Assembly (NCBI GenBank): GCA_009741485.1 | Contig: CM019216.1 | Location: 44,234,440-44,298,439 of the forward strand | Length of the DNA: 64,000 nucleotides | Reading direction: 5' to 3' | Source of the DNA: Malurus cyaneus samueli | Taxonomy: Eukaryota; Chordata; Aves; Passeriformes; Maluridae | Shown here: positions 51,501-64,000 of the stretch, in pieces | Numbering within the stretch: the first letter of the stretch is position 1 | How the letters are laid out: each line of letters begins with the position of its first letter | Translations under genes and position numbers: made by a program | Notes under the pieces: model-generated | Seen by the model: only the letters and a program-made list of their open reading frames with translations | The model's database searches: none | What the model was told of the DNA's origin: nothing

Positions 51501-52776
51501 CATGAACAGAAACTATGCATGGTTTTCCACAAGCAACCCGAGTAACTAGGTTATTATTCAGATTATTTTAACTCCCAATCTGAGACGAGATTCTAAAATG
51601 GCTTTCCCGCCCCCCTACAATTTTATTGCAAGAGGAAGGAAGATTTTTCTTTAAAAAATTGTATTTCTTTAAAGCTCTGATCCAAACTGACAAAAGATGA
51701 GTGCCAAATTGTATCACAGATATAAAGAACATTATTTTTTGCTATAATGCACAAATAGCAGGCAAAGGAAGGAATAGAAACAACTAAATTATGGATATTG
51801 ATATGACCCTTTGGAAAGCAACTCAGATATTTGCACCATGTGAACTGCTGAATACAAGCTTTTTTTCACTATCTAGAGTATTAATTTCCCTGCATTCACA
51901 ATCAAATGAAGTGTTTGCAGCTATAAAAGGACAGAAGAAACAAATGATCCCCAGGATTAAGGTGTCGCTGTTGGCCAGACAGCCGACACAAAATAACAGA
52001 CACAAAGACACACATATACACACAACAAAAAGTAACTCCTTTATCCTGGGACAGGCCTCTTTTATCCACTTTAGCAACCAATGCTTACATTTGTGTCACA
52101 CATACATTGGTCAGTGAGGCTGTCACTTTCTACTCATCAGCATAGGATTGGTAGGTTTGCAAAAGCTACAGTATTAGTAATGTTTATAATTGTAAGCCAC
52201 CTGCATTATCAATTCTACATTCCAATCTCTTTTTTCTCAAGACAGCCAAGGATGTGGCGTTTTTCTCCCATGCAAGCTGCTAACACTCCCTACATTAAGG
52301 GATTTGAGAGTCCTTTTCTACAATTTTACCCCATCAAATAGTGCAATGGGTACTAGATGCTAATTTATGCCATGTGGCATATACAGCTTTGCATCATCCA
52401 ACTAGAGGTTAGTCTGTCATCATAAACTCTGAATTTATTTATCAGTGAAGGCGTTTTTGCCTCACAGCTGGCTTAGCTAGGTATATACATTTGGATATTC
52501 ATTACATCTCACCTGGAAGTCAGCAACTTATGCTTTAGTTATGTTCAGTAGCATAGCCATGACTTCATTTAAAAATGAAGATATTGATGCATAATCCTAT
52601 TTTACTTCAAATCTCATGATTTCATAATTTAGATCCAAAAAGAAAGTAACAGAAAAGGAACTTTTAAAAGATCTTTCCAACTGGCAATGTTATCCAATAC
52701 TCAGTTTTTAACAAAATCATGTTTTTGGATTTCTGCTATATTTTTAATTTGTAGGATTTTGTTTCCAGGGTAAAAG

Positions 52777-52796
52777 AAAAAAAAAAAAAAAAAAAA
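52777..52796. repeat. Poly(A) tract, 20 bp
   Basis: Uninterrupted run of 20 A with further A-rich sequence to about 52807. Confidence 0.95.
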
Positions 52797-53865
52797 CAAA
52801 AAAAAGGAAGTTAAAATAAGGGTTAAGCACACTGATGTGAAAATGGAAGCTTAAAAATATATCTAAACCTTTTTCTGTTTTCCCATTTTACCAGGAAATC
52901 CTATGAGAATGCATAATGCAAAGTAGGGAAATTTCCATCTCAAATGTATGGATTGAAGATATTTAAATAACAATACTACCATTTAGGCATTGTCTGAGTG
53001 GAAAGAATTCTCAGGCTTTTGAGGCTCATCTTTCACTAGTCAAAATGTGGCTTCTGGCGGTTTGCATGCTGCGTTACCAGATTAAATGATAATGTTCCTT
53101 CAGGAAGGTGCTACATAGGAGAGAAAAATTAAAGCCTTGGAAAGAAATTCCTGTTTCTCCTAGGGTCCTTTTATGGCAGGTTAATGACCAGTAAAATGTG
53201 CTAGAAAAAATCACCAAATCTTGGAGATGCAGAACTGAATCTTTTAGTCTTTTCCACACTCTCTGACTCAGCGGCCCTGGTGATAGGAGGATATATCAGG
53301 AGAGGGTCACAGCTTATCCCAGCTCATTTGGGGTGGGCACCACACAGCTGTCACAGCATGCTAGATTGCAGCAACCAAAGGCATTACCCTGCATGTCTGC
53401 AAATTAATTGTTCTACTCTTACACCTCTGCTTTTCATGGGTCTGGCCATGGGGGTAGCTGATTACAAAGGGTCTGCTCCAAGGGTTCAACAGTTTCTCCA
53501 GAACTCCTAAGTTTCAAAACCAATCTTTTTTTATTCCTTTCTTTTCAAACTGAATCAATGGCTTTTGTCTTTTGCCATCCATTCAGCAGCAAGTATTCTA
53601 GTCAAGAGATGCAGATGTAGCCTGGATACAGAACTCGGCAGAACTCAGCTTTCTTAGAGCAAAAAACACATCCATATTCTGATGGTTTCCAATCTCCCAC
53701 AAGAGCAGGCTCTTCTTGGCAAGCCTGAGTATTTTCTGCTACCTAGCCATGGTATAAATGGCTGCTCTAGGCACAAAATTCAGGCTGAAAACAGAGGGAA
53801 AATCTTCTCTCCTCACATCTCCAACTCTTGCATCTTGGCACTGTTTTGGTTTTCTTTTTTTTTAG

Positions 53866-53952
53866 GGACATGTTCCAGGAGTGTGGAGGCCAGGGAGAAA
53901 AGGCTAGTGCAGGAAAATATGGGACAAGGCAAAGCAGTCCCAAAACTTCGCT
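53866..53952 (+). other. Candidate exon, 87 bp
   Basis: A strong acceptor (TTTTGGTTTTC, nine T, AG; ending at 53865) is followed by 87 bp and then a donor GTAAGT at 53953. The length is a multiple of three. Two of three frames are open across it, one of them rich in charged residues. The bases are richer in G and A than in the flanks, as exons often are. The last exon bases are CT, less favourable than AG. No protein family is recognised. Confidence 0.25.
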
Positions 53953-56871
53953 GTAAGTCCGTGCCTGAAATCTCTTCATGGAAAATCTAAGAAATAATTC
54001 TTCATTACATAATGTGAACTCTAAGGGTGCTTCAGTCACCTTTCATCTCATGGCAGCATTTCCTGGTGATAATATTCTTAGTGAAGAGTATCACTCAGAA
54101 TACAAAGAATGTGATACTTTCCACCTATGAAAACTGTACCTAAAGTGTATGCAACAATATAGGACATTCAACTGATCTGAACTACAAACTTCATGTTTCA
54201 CCGGATGAATTTCAGAAATTAAGATAAGGAAGCAAAGTGACAGCATTAAGCATGGAACATTCAAAACCTTCATTCCCTTGTAACTTTTTTTATCACATTC
54301 AAGTGTGAGGACAGAGTCTATTTTCAGGAGTCACACAGAGCCTATCTCGACTTGCATAAAAGAGAAAGGGAAAGCAAAGTTCTCCTTGCCTGAGAATGAC
54401 TAAGGGAATCCAAAAATTCTGGATTGCAACTTTCTAAATTCTCTGCACTGGATCAATCACATACTACTATCTTCATTGATCTTACAAACATTAAGTATCC
54501 AGCTTGACAAGTTGTGTTTCCTCCATCTAGTGAAGATGAGCTGTATCTCATAATATATTTTTAATTATTAAAAACATTAACCCAGAGACATTATATAACA
54601 GTTTAAAAGCAAGAAAACAAAAAGATAAAACCACCATTATTTTGCACCCATTGCTATGATAATGTTCAACACCTGCCAGTATAATAACATCAGATGAATT
54701 TAAATATATGTGCGTATTTCCTGGTATAAATTATAGTATATAAATATTCAAACCAGGCCAGACCGGAAGTAGACCAAAATGAGTTATTTATCACACTTTC
54801 CAATTTAATCTGGTTAGACTATCATGCTTTAAAACTTAGTATGTGGTGAATACTTGCTATAGGAGAAAGGAAACTGAGAAAGGAGAAAAAAATGCTGTTT
54901 CAATTTTATATATCAACTTGGACCTACCTTACTTAATGTTTGAAAGCAGGAAAAAGCTATTGCTTTTGTGAATACTAGGATACTACTAAGATTGGTTTTC
55001 CATTCAAATAAGAAACAGCATTTTGCTAATGTGAAGCAAAGAAACTGCATGCTGTAATGCATAAAATGAAAGTACCTATTAAGCCAAATTAAATTGCCTG
55101 CCTGAATGGGTTGATGGTGAAGCTGCTTTTATACAGGAATGAAAGATATATTAGAAATCTCCCAGATGGAAAATACGTGAGATTTGAATTTCCTCTTTTC
55201 AAAACAGCAGCGATTACCTTCTACTGTAAATTCATTGCTAAGGCTTCAAATTTGTTCTCAAAGATGGGTGTAAAAATGTGCTTGTGGCACTTCTACCAAA
55301 AAGGTTAGAAGTTAGCTGTTTTATTACATATTCTCCAGTGACTTAAAATGTTCTTCAAGACAACATATGGTGCATGATAATCAGTTTGAAAAGTCTGGGA
55401 CTAGACACAAGCACCCATCTTCATGCTTGATGTGGGCAATGGAATGCTTTTTCTAACTGATGCTGTATTTATTGGTCTAATAGAAAGCTTTTGAGCTGGT
55501 AGCCCTAAAACGGTGAATTCAAATGAGTGAATGAGTTCAAATATTTCTTATTATTCCCATAATTTCTTATATAATTGTTCACAGCTGGGGACAAAACAGA
55601 TTATTATGATTAATTGCTTACTAAAGTGGAAATAACCAGTATAGAAACTGAGCTTATTTAGCTTCTCTGAGCAGATAGAAGCATTTCAGTTTACATTACT
55701 AGTCATTGAAAATAATAACTTTGTATCAGAACTTGTTTTTCTTTCCCTCATGTTCTCTGTAACTGCTGAAGTAGACCTGCAGAAGGTATTCTGTGTTTTC
55801 ATTATCACCACTACATTAGACTTCAGAAAGCCCGCTCCTTCTATTTTTAATTAGATTTCCATACCATAAATCATCTAAATAAATACCTATTGCTGTTCAT
55901 TTGACATCAGAATGGATATTTTGAAATTCTACATCATATACTGCTATGATCACTTATACTTAGCAGTAACATGTTTCTAAATGAAGCATGTCCCTTGCCC
56001 ACTTAGTCTTTGGTTTACCTGCAGTTTGCCACAAAGACAATTTCTGTTCATTTCTTTTAAGGTCCATGGCCATAATAGCTGAAATGAACAATGCAATTTC
56101 CACAACATATCTCCTTCAAGCTAAGTGGCAGTCCAAATGGTCTGGATGCTGGAGATTGAACAATAAAATTTGTTGTTAATACATACCTTAATGGAACCCA
56201 AAACATACAGGCATTTATAGAGTTTCAGGGTAATGGAAAGTGCTGCTTGTGATTGATTTATGCCACATATCACAATGCATGAAATCTTTGTACATGTGGT
56301 AGAAATGTGTTATGCTTTAAATGCATTTTTTTTCTATAGAATTATCATTGTATTTTATAACACCATGGATAAGCATTAACTGCTCCTAGAAACTGTTTAC
56401 ATAGCATTTCTGAGATCGCTTTTCTGCTTGCCATACATTATTTTAATATTTGCCTTTTTGCAGAATGATTTGTATATGGCAATTTTATAACAAATAAAAC
56501 TGCTTTCACATCTGGTTGGGAAATTTTTGTTGGGCTACTTTGGGTTTAGAGTTTGTTTCAGTTTTTTTTCTTCTGGGATCCATTGTGCCTTGTGATTAAT
56601 TTCCTCTTTGAAACTCTTATTGTGTTTGCTTTTCAAAAAACGCAGAGCTGAGACAGAAAAAAACAAACACCCTTTCTTTTGATTCAAGCAAAAATAATGT
56701 AATTATTTTTCCCTAAGTAAAATGCATTAAATATGTTGTTTTCACAACAAAATACAGCATTTAATAGGCTTTTTTAGATTTAGCTTGAATGTTCTATGAA
56801 ACATGTTCCTGAAATGTTCAAAATGTTCCTGAAATGTGGCAAAGTTTAACAGGCTGATAGTGCATGGAGAA

Positions 56872-56872
<1 letters not shown>
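53953..56872. other. Non-coding stretch
   Basis: AT-rich unique sequence. A two-copy 20-bp repeat with core ATGTTCCTGAAATGT lies at 56801-56840 just before the TG tract. No gene or interspersed repeat is seen. Confidence 0.6.
56801..56840. repeat. Two-copy tandem repeat, 20-bp unit
   Basis: ACATGTTCCTGAAATGTTCA is followed by AAATGTTCCTGAAATGTGGC; a 16-bp core is identical. Confidence 0.85.
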
Positions 56873-56945
<73 letters not shown>

Positions 56946-56952
56946 ATGTGTG
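56873..56952. repeat. (TG)36 microsatellite
   Basis: Thirty-six perfect TG units (56873-56944), then CA and a few more TG. Long pure dinucleotide arrays like this are usually polymorphic in length and can adopt Z-DNA. Confidence 0.97.
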
Positions 56953-57029
56953 TTTGCAGCTTGGCATCTGATTTAATGAAGACCTCTTTTCTTTGCTAGA
57001 AGCTGGATATAGCCAATCACATCACAGAG

Positions 57030-57088
57030 GTCTATAATCTTAGAGGTCTTTTTCAGCCTAAATGATTTTGTGATTCTGTGATTGTATG
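57030..57088 (+). mobile_element. CR1 3'-end fragment
   Basis: AATCTTAGAGGTCTTTTTCAGCC, then TGATTTTGTGATTCTGTGATT and GTATGA, match the last bases and tail repeats of a CR1 in plus orientation. Only about 60 bp are present, lying just after the TG array. Confidence 0.85.
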
Positions 57089-60000
57089 AATAAAAATGCC
57101 ACCATAATCTGAAATTTTTATAAACTGAAAATGAATTCAGTTATAAATAAATTAAACAAGATAATTTAACTAAATTTTCTACCTAAAAGTGGTGCTGATC
57201 ACCTAAACTCCTTTTGCAAATACTGCTTATGGAGTTATTTTCCCAGTAATATCCTTAAAGCTCAAATCAATCAGAACTGGTCATCTGCATTTGGGTGCAT
57301 GTGTATCATATATATAAATTGATAGGTTAATGAATGTTAATATATATGTGTATAAGTGAAGTTGTGTATTCCATATGTGCACACACACAAGAACACACAC
57401 TCAGTAAAAATAAGAATCATATTTCTTTCTTTTGCAAACATATGAGGTATGTCTAAGGTAGAAAGAATAAAAAAACTTTTCTGTTGTCACAGACCTTCAT
57501 TTGCCTTTACAACAAATGTTTTCTCCCTTTCTTTGCATAAATATAGCAGAACTCTATTGAAACAACATAAATAGGCAAAGTTAAGTTTTGTCTTATGCCT
57601 TTAGAAATAATCTGAAGTCCAGTTGGGGTATAACTACCATGTTGCCCCTGAATTTTTTATGCTTCTCATACTATATTATTTGTTCTTTCCAGACAGACAG
57701 CTACCATCAGCTTCTGCAGAAAGACTACTGCTGGGGTCTTTGTTTGATGCAGTGCATCCACTCTTACTGCTACCTCTGTAACACCAGAGGAGAGTCGATT
57801 GCAGCATATCCAGAAATAGGCTCAGATAGCTCCAAGTGAAGTACAAGGAATAACAGCTGCAGCACATCCCCTGAACAAAGAATAATGCAAATGTTATTCA
57901 GTGGGGATGTAGCCCTAGATCAAAGAAACTGAAGAGAACCTAGTGGTTACTGGCTACATCATGCACTGTAGATCATCCTGCCCCCTAAGCCAATGTATCT
58001 GTAGTGTTTCCTGCCTCAGGTGGGGACCTGCACAGTCCTCTACTATACACAATTTAGACTTTGTTCCCATGGAGCTACAGTGGAATATGTATTTCCCTTC
58101 AAGCTGATATGAAAGTGTATCTAAGATGTTGTTACTCAGGTTTAGTTTCTTGGGCTTCAAAAGGAACCACAGGCATTACTTGGCCAAAACTCTGTTGTGC
58201 TGTACTGCTGTTACCTTGAAGAACATACCTGGCTTGAAAAGAAAAGGGAGTCCTACAATCATAATCAGAACCAGAAAAATAAATCATAAAGAAGATAGTG
58301 AGATTCTAGTTCCAGCAGTGCTCAGTCAAAGTTCTCCCTCTTTAGTCTTTGTTTCCAGTTACTCATTCCTGATTGTGACAGTAAAACAGCATGTGGGTCT
58401 GTGACCCAAACCACAGATCACACAAAACTAGGCTTAAGTTTCTGAAAGATTTGTTTATCAGCTGTTTTTTCACTTTAACGCACTGGTTACAGGAAGTAAA
58501 TAGGCTGATCCAAAAAAAAGCTCTGAGTTTGAGTTTCAGATTTGAAGTAACACTCCTTTCACTCTCCTACCTCAGAAATTGCAAGTAGTGCATTAAATAA
58601 TGTTCTACTCATTTGTAAAATCACAATCTTTACAGCTACTCTTTATGTGACACAAGAAACCTTAAATTATCTAACCATATTTTCCCTTTGAAAGCTGAAT
58701 GTGAAAAACAGAAGGATTTACAAGTGCATTCTGTTGCTACTTCTTTGTCTCCTCATTAAAAAATGAGGTTGTAAATCAAATGTACCTTTTGGTACATTTA
58801 TCCCCTACAGGTCATTAGTGTGTGTGGGCAGAAAGTGTTGTTGTACTCCAAGGCTATTTTTCTGGTAGTGGAATTAAAATTTTAGGTCTGAATGGATCCA
58901 TATTTGATTAAATCTTTATAATTTATAATTTTTTTTTCACCATAAAAAGACAAATTAGATGTCAGTGAGAAAAGTCTGTTCTTTTAAGTTAGGGTGGTAA
59001 GGGTCCTTTTGATATAGTTTCTCAAATAAAAATACATAGTGGCCCCTGCACTAATACTTACATGGTTCAATTTTTATATAAGCCTTGGTTATTTTGACTC
59101 ATAAATCACAAATAACCTTTGTGTTAAAAAAAATATATTTTTGCAATTAAGAAATACAAACTTGTGGCAGTTACTGGATGAAAACAGATCACTGAACCAT
59201 ATGGTTGCTTCAGAAAAAAAAGACAAAACAATATGATGCATTTCACAAAATAAGAAATACCATTCATGGAGAAAAACAATGAAATGAACAAATTCATGTT
59301 TGACTCTGTAATGATTGTCTTATTCCCTGAAGCGTAACATTCGATTGCCCTCATCTTTACATGGATACCTACAAATGTTATTATTAGCTATAAAATTATC
59401 CAGCCATTCTGAAAAATTTGTCTACAGCATCTGCCTTTCCCATTTCATTGTGGCCATGCATGTCGAAGGTTGATGACACACCAGGCAAAGGCAGAATGTT
59501 TTCTGATTATTCTCTGGTCTTAAGAAAAGGATTAGGAAAAGAGATTCTTCTGGGCAGGATTCAATTGACATCTGTAGTTTTCCAGCACATACTTTTAATA
59601 TTTCTCCTCCTGCCTTCTTGTGTCACATACCCATGTCCAATCTGGCTGCTTTGAATGATGCAGAGGCTCTAAAATTGCTCTGGTAAGTGTGTGCTTAGAA
59701 AATTGGGTTCCACATTTAGTTGCCTGCAGAGAAATCAAAACGTTCAAGAACATTCTTAAAGAATATGCTTTTGTTTAGTCATCTAATTTCTATTGGCATA
59801 GTCCAAAACAGCATAAAAAGGAAATACAGATTTTTATCCGGTATGTCCAGCCTGTATCCCGAAAAGTTTCCTATTCACTGAGCATGGAGAATTTCCACTA
59901 AATTACACAGTACCTATTTAGTTAATTTGTCTTATTATTAACTTCCCCTTCTATTGCCATCACATCAGGAAAAAAAAAAAAAAGTGTAACAAGGAACATT

Positions 60001-63000
60001 TGAATGGTACAGTGGGGAGGTCATTTGCCCACACCTGGAGGAGTAGTGCCAGATGGAGCAATGCAATGGCAGCAGGCTTGACTCTGCCACAATTTCCCTG
60101 ACAATATGAGTAGCAATGGCATTTCTGCAGGAGAAAGGACAAGGGCAAAAACAGATTGCAGAGGTTTGTCTTGGTCACAATAGCACTGATGGAAATCCTG
60201 CAGCAAAAAGCAGTATGCCACCTAAAGTGATGTTAATTAACAACAGTTGTACATTCTTCACAGCTCAATACAACTTAGTAGTTTATATCATGCTATTTTA
60301 GTTGAAATAGCTCTTGTGTTTTATACGCTTTTTTCCAAACCTGCAATTAGTCCCTTTTTGTGTGATAAGATTTCTCCTTTACATCTCCTATATATTCCTG
60401 TGCCTGCCTTACACTGTCTAGATGCTATTTCAGTTTAAGGTATTTCTCCCAAGAACCACCTATCTTACTGCAGATACTCATTTTATACTAAAAACATTCT
60501 GTATCTCCATATCTGTCCCTCTTTATTTACTATATGTAGACTAAAAAGATTAGCAGACCCAGAGGAAACTTTTTGATGTGTAGGTTAAAGGTGATGTGAC
60601 ACAGTGAAGAGTATAATTTGCTACTCAATGTGCAATACATAAATTTATACACCCACCCTCCATATTTCTTCTGGTGTTGGGAAATTCAGCTTCCTGAAAT
60701 ACATGTTTTTTAATATATCCATTTTAACAGACAAATACTTTAAAAGAGCTCAAAATACCAGAAGGGAAAATCATAAAAGAGCTTGAGATCAAAAATGTCA
60801 AAAGTATAACCAACTTCTACTTTTGCTAAACTGCAACTGTCTGACAGTGATGAAGTAAACACTTTTGCCAAAGAATTTCTATTAATGCTTTTTGGTTGTT
60901 TCTTGTAAGCAGCTGATACTTAATCTTCAATAGCCTAGGACAAAAATCTTTGACAAGAATTATTTTTCTGTATATTCAACAAGTAAGAAAGAATCACATT
61001 TATGGAAGCGTAATAAAAACTAATGTTCAGAAGTGGGCTGTTCAATATTTGTTAGGCTTGACCTGCTTTGAAGCACAAAGCTAAGCTTTAAGAATGTAGT
61101 TTTCTAGCATCTAAAAAAAGATGAAAAATTCATCCTTACTTAGCATGGCAGTAAAAAGAGTACTTACAGCTAAGCATTTGCTTCAGTTCACTGAAATAAA
61201 CAAAAATTACTTTTCAACAATTCAGTAAGTCCTCAAGCACTATAAAAACTGATGGCTTTTCATTGTTTGATGAATTTAATCAAGGAAAAGACACATGAAG
61301 CTCTGTGTTGTTTTAATGGAATATAGTACAAATGTCAATGTGAAATGAAAAACAAATGATATTACACAACTCACTAACGTGCCACTGCAGCAGGATGCAG
61401 CGCAGCGTGGCTGCCTTCCAGCAAAGCAGTGTTTGAGGCTGTCTGGGCAGCCCTTGCTCACACACATTGACTGGGTCACAACCAGTGCCCAGCTGACCTT
61501 GTTTGGAGGCAGTTTAGGCAGTTTGAAACAACACCAATATGAGCAGTAAAGAATAACTTTAAAAGGTGTGTTGCTCAGCAAGCGTTCCTCTGGTCTTTCT
61601 CTCATGTTTTAGAGACAATTCGCAGTCACAGATGCTCTCTGGGAATAGTTCATTAAACTGATGAAAGAGATGAACTACATTAGCATGTCGTACCTCAATA
61701 GCTTCATTTAAGGCATTCTAATCACCAGAGAGAAAATAGCACATGATATGTTCTTGAATATGACCTGTATTCTGTAGTGTGTGTTTAACACAACCTTCAG
61801 AAAGCTTCAGAAACCTTCAGGAGAATCTTCCAGCTGTCAGCTCTGCCTCCAACTGTCACAAGTTGCTGCAGACAGCTCCTCTTTCTTTTAGGGTCTAACC
61901 TCTTAGCACGCTTATGGGATGAATCTCTGACAAATGGGTGTAATTCATTCCTTATTCTCCGGATCCTCATTCTCCCAGGGGTAGTTTCAAACTCACATGA
62001 TGCACTTAATATTCTTTCATTTGGATGTATATCCATAATTTATTTGACTATTATACCAGCTAGAGCAGTTGATAGGTTTATTTCACCATTGTACAAAATA
62101 ATTTGCACTCTAAAAAAAGGTTCCTCATTCACTCACTGGAGACCATAAGGTATGAGTAATAGTAAAAAGTTTAGGAATATGTAATTCTTCTTTATATAAA
62201 TCTTCCCACAGAAGAAATAATTTGATCCTCAAGCAGAGACACAGATCTGCTTGGAAACAGCAGTCTCAGCAAGCACCTTCATTTTTGAAGTCACAAAGTG
62301 AAGAATATTCTAATGAACTGACTACCCAAGACATTCTAAACTGTAAGGACATGAATAGCAGCACTTATTTAAGAGTAAAAGAGGAGATGAGGCCAACCTA
62401 TTTGTGACCAAAATTATCAACATATCTGTGAAATCTAAGTGTTGAGATTGTTAAGATTTACACACCCCAAGGGAAAAAAAAAAAAAAAGAAATATACAGT
62501 GTTTGGAGAGGGGAAATCTAATAAATTCCTTCTTATTATGGTGTCTTTGGGTTTTCCACAGATACGATCCATTACTGGTTGGAAATCAATGGACAAGAAA
62601 CAAAAACTAATGTCCTCATTCTTTCCTAGTCTTGGTCCACATGTAAAAGTCAAAAGTCTCAAAAAAGCAGGGTTAAGAAAAGTATTAAGGTCTGCAACAG
62701 TGTATGGTTTCATTCTTCACAAAAATGTTGAGGTCTGCTAATTCTCAGAATGCACACAATGCTGGAGACGCTGTCAGTAAAACTGCATTTAACGTTTGTG
62801 TTAGTCCAGAGGCAGAAGCAGAAATTAAAACATGTCATCAAGGACAGTTAAATTTGCATGAACTAACCATTAAAGCAAAGAATGCATTTGTAGGGATTTA
62901 TTTTTATGTGCCTTTCAGAAGGATGCTGGTGCACAGCGGTTTTTTTTATTAAATTGCCAAAGCCATTCCCAGGATATTTTGCAACATTTAAATCTAGAAA

Positions 63001-63788
63001 TTAAGACTTTAAGACTTAGTTGGTTAAGTTCTGCTGGGAAAAAAAGACTCAGGAATGTTTATATTAGAAATGTATTTTGGCTTCAGAAATTGGATTGCAT
63101 CAACAATTGAATAAGTATCCATGCTTGTATGATCAGACTTGCTGGTATTTATGGAAACTGCAAATGTGTAATCAAAAAGGTAGTAAAGCCACTTTGTAAG
63201 AAATGTAATCACTGCATAAATATTGGGCAAATGCTTTTAGAACTTTTTAGCTGTGCTATTACTGTTCAGTCTGATGGCACAATCAACAGGAAATTATTTG
63301 TGTCAATATCTGAAAGAGAAAATTTTCCACATTCACATCTGTAAGAATTCCAAAACCTTATTTAATATTGGCTAAACATTAAGGTATCCACCAGTAATTT
63401 TATTTTTTTAGCATTTCTGATTACAGAAATGATCACAAAATGCATATTACATACAAGTTGAGATCTAGCTTTCAGGACTAAGCATACAAAACATTTTATT
63501 TGGAAGTTTACAGCTGTAGTTCCCAGACAGCTGCTCTCCATAAAGTGATTTCAGGAAATCAAAACATATACATTAACTTATTGTTTACTTAAGCATAACA
63601 AAACAGAGTAATTGATTTTGAAAAGAGCTCCAGGATTCTCAAGGTCATTTACAAAAGGAGCATTCTTTATTCTCTCATTTTATACTAAGATGATTTGAAC
63701 AAGGCAGGTTTTATCATTGTAGAAAAACAATTTGTCAGTGAGTTATTGGAGGCACTTAAATATAATAAAAGTAGTTTGTGTTACTTAC
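57089..63788. other. Non-coding stretch
   Basis: AT-rich unique sequence. It holds two neighbouring hairpins at 58751-58799 and an A15 run near 59970. A weak acceptor-led open segment lies at 57693-57839. The GC-richer patch at about 61370-61520 has no assignment. Frames at 61797-62036 (basic, minus strand) and 62439-62741 (plus strand) show no family features. Confidence 0.5.
58751..58799. repeat. Two adjacent perfect hairpins
   Basis: CCTCAT/ATGAGG (58751-58756 and 58763-58768, 6-nt loop) is followed within 10 bp by AAATGTACC/GGTACATTT (58778-58786 and 58791-58799, 4-nt loop). Both stems are perfect. Confidence 0.8.
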
Positions 63789-63988
63789 CTGATGTCCAAG
63801 ATACTTTCCATCTGGTCTGTTTTCCGTCTGGTCTCCTCTCCCCCAGCAGATCAAGGTATGGCCAACCCTTCTGACAGTTGAGTGGGAGCAGGAGGGCTGC
63901 CATCTCCAACTTCACTTCAAGAGGCATTGAAAACTTCAGTGCCACAGGAGCAGTTGTTTGAAAAAAACCAGCAGATGGGTATAAACCT
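63789..63988 (-). other. Candidate coding exon at window edge
   Basis: On the minus strand an open frame starts after a TAA near the window end and runs without a stop to TCAG|GTAAGT, a consensus donor (exon end at 63789). Beyond the donor the unspliced frame stops after one more codon (AAG then TAA), so the open frame and the donor end together. Two in-frame ATGs are present: 63927 in a weak context, and 63903 in the favourable context GAGATGG. From the first ATG the frame is 46 codons plus one base. It contains ALLLPLNCQKGW and a basic stretch GERRPDGKQTRWK. The segment is richer in G and C than the long AT-rich stretch to its left. I recognise no family, and the true 5' edge may lie beyond the window. 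It may be a first coding exon, an lncRNA exon or part of a repeat I do not know. Confidence 0.35.
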
Positions 63989-64000
63989 TTCTCTTACAGA

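Larger units (their letters stand above)
47561..53865. other. Non-coding stretch
   Basis: AT-rich unique sequence with a perfect 20-bp palindrome at 48510-48529 and an A20 run at 52777-52796. Patches at about 48780-49330 and 49900-50480 are richer in G and C. Those patches may be old repeat, pseudogene or regulatory sequence; I cannot assign them. No gene recognised. Confidence 0.5.

Noticed and set aside
57693..57839. Acceptor-led open segment rich in Cys codons
   Set aside because: The acceptor (TTTGTTCTTTCCAG) is good, but there is no donor and no AATAAA soon after the stop. No family match.
61797..62036. 79-codon basic minus-strand frame
   Set aside because: Arg/Lys-rich and at first sight protein-like, but no family is recognised and no good acceptor or donor frames it.
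62435..62741. Overlapping ~92- and 100-codon frames on both strands
   Set aside because: They include a poly(A) run coding for Lys or Phe, have no family features, and mirror each other as chance frames do.
1..64000. CRISPR arrays, bacterial operons, phage or defence systems
   Set aside because: The sequence is clearly vertebrate nuclear DNA with CR1 and LTR repeats; no regular spacer-repeat arrays or bacterial genes are present.

Overview
The window looks like a stretch of a bird nuclear genome. It is AT-rich, poor in CpG and full of short homopolymer and microsatellite tracts. Its recognisable interspersed repeats are CR1-type LINE fragments, with the avian 3' tail of repeated ATTCTATGA-like units, and one solo LTR of a kind I recognise from bird endogenous retroviruses. 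One base is undetermined (N at 14510), as in a draft assembly. I cannot name the species or the locus.

I recognise no host protein-coding gene, tRNA, rRNA or CRISPR array. Nearly all open frames are short, overlap on both strands and show no family signature, as expected by chance. The longest frames that can be explained fall inside CR1 copies. The window is best read as a gene desert or the inside of one or more very long introns.

Layout. From 1 to 7.0 kb the sequence is unique, with a 106-bp GC-rich candidate exon at 2.35 kb. A minus-strand CR1 copy with its reverse transcriptase removed by an internal, in-frame deletion lies at 7.0-7.9 kb. From 7.9 to 14.2 kb the sequence is unique with CNE-like patches. 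From 14.2 to 18.6 kb, two diverged, collinear copies of a ~275-300 bp non-coding segment flank a solo LTR (14749-15345, with a 5-bp target-site duplication carrying one mismatch) and a decayed plus-strand CR1 (about 16085-17448). From 18.6 to 28.5 kb the sequence is unique, with minus-strand CR1 fragments at 24.56 and 27.95 kb, a G-quadruplex motif at 21.49 kb and candidate exons at 24.2 and 26.7 kb. From 28.5 to 56.9 kb it is unique and AT-rich, with long A or T runs, a polypyrimidine block and a cluster of helically spaced AATCA/TGATT sites at 35.7 kb. A (TG)36 tract lies at 56.87 kb and a CR1 tail at 57.04 kb. At the right edge a minus-strand frame runs without a stop from near the window end into a consensus splice donor at 63788, the best hint of a host exon.

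The most notable signals are the duplicated non-coding element (14.2 and 18.35 kb), the candidate exon at the right edge, the in-frame internally deleted CR1, and the phased AATCA/TGATT cluster. All candidate exons come from splice-site pattern reading only and need transcript evidence.
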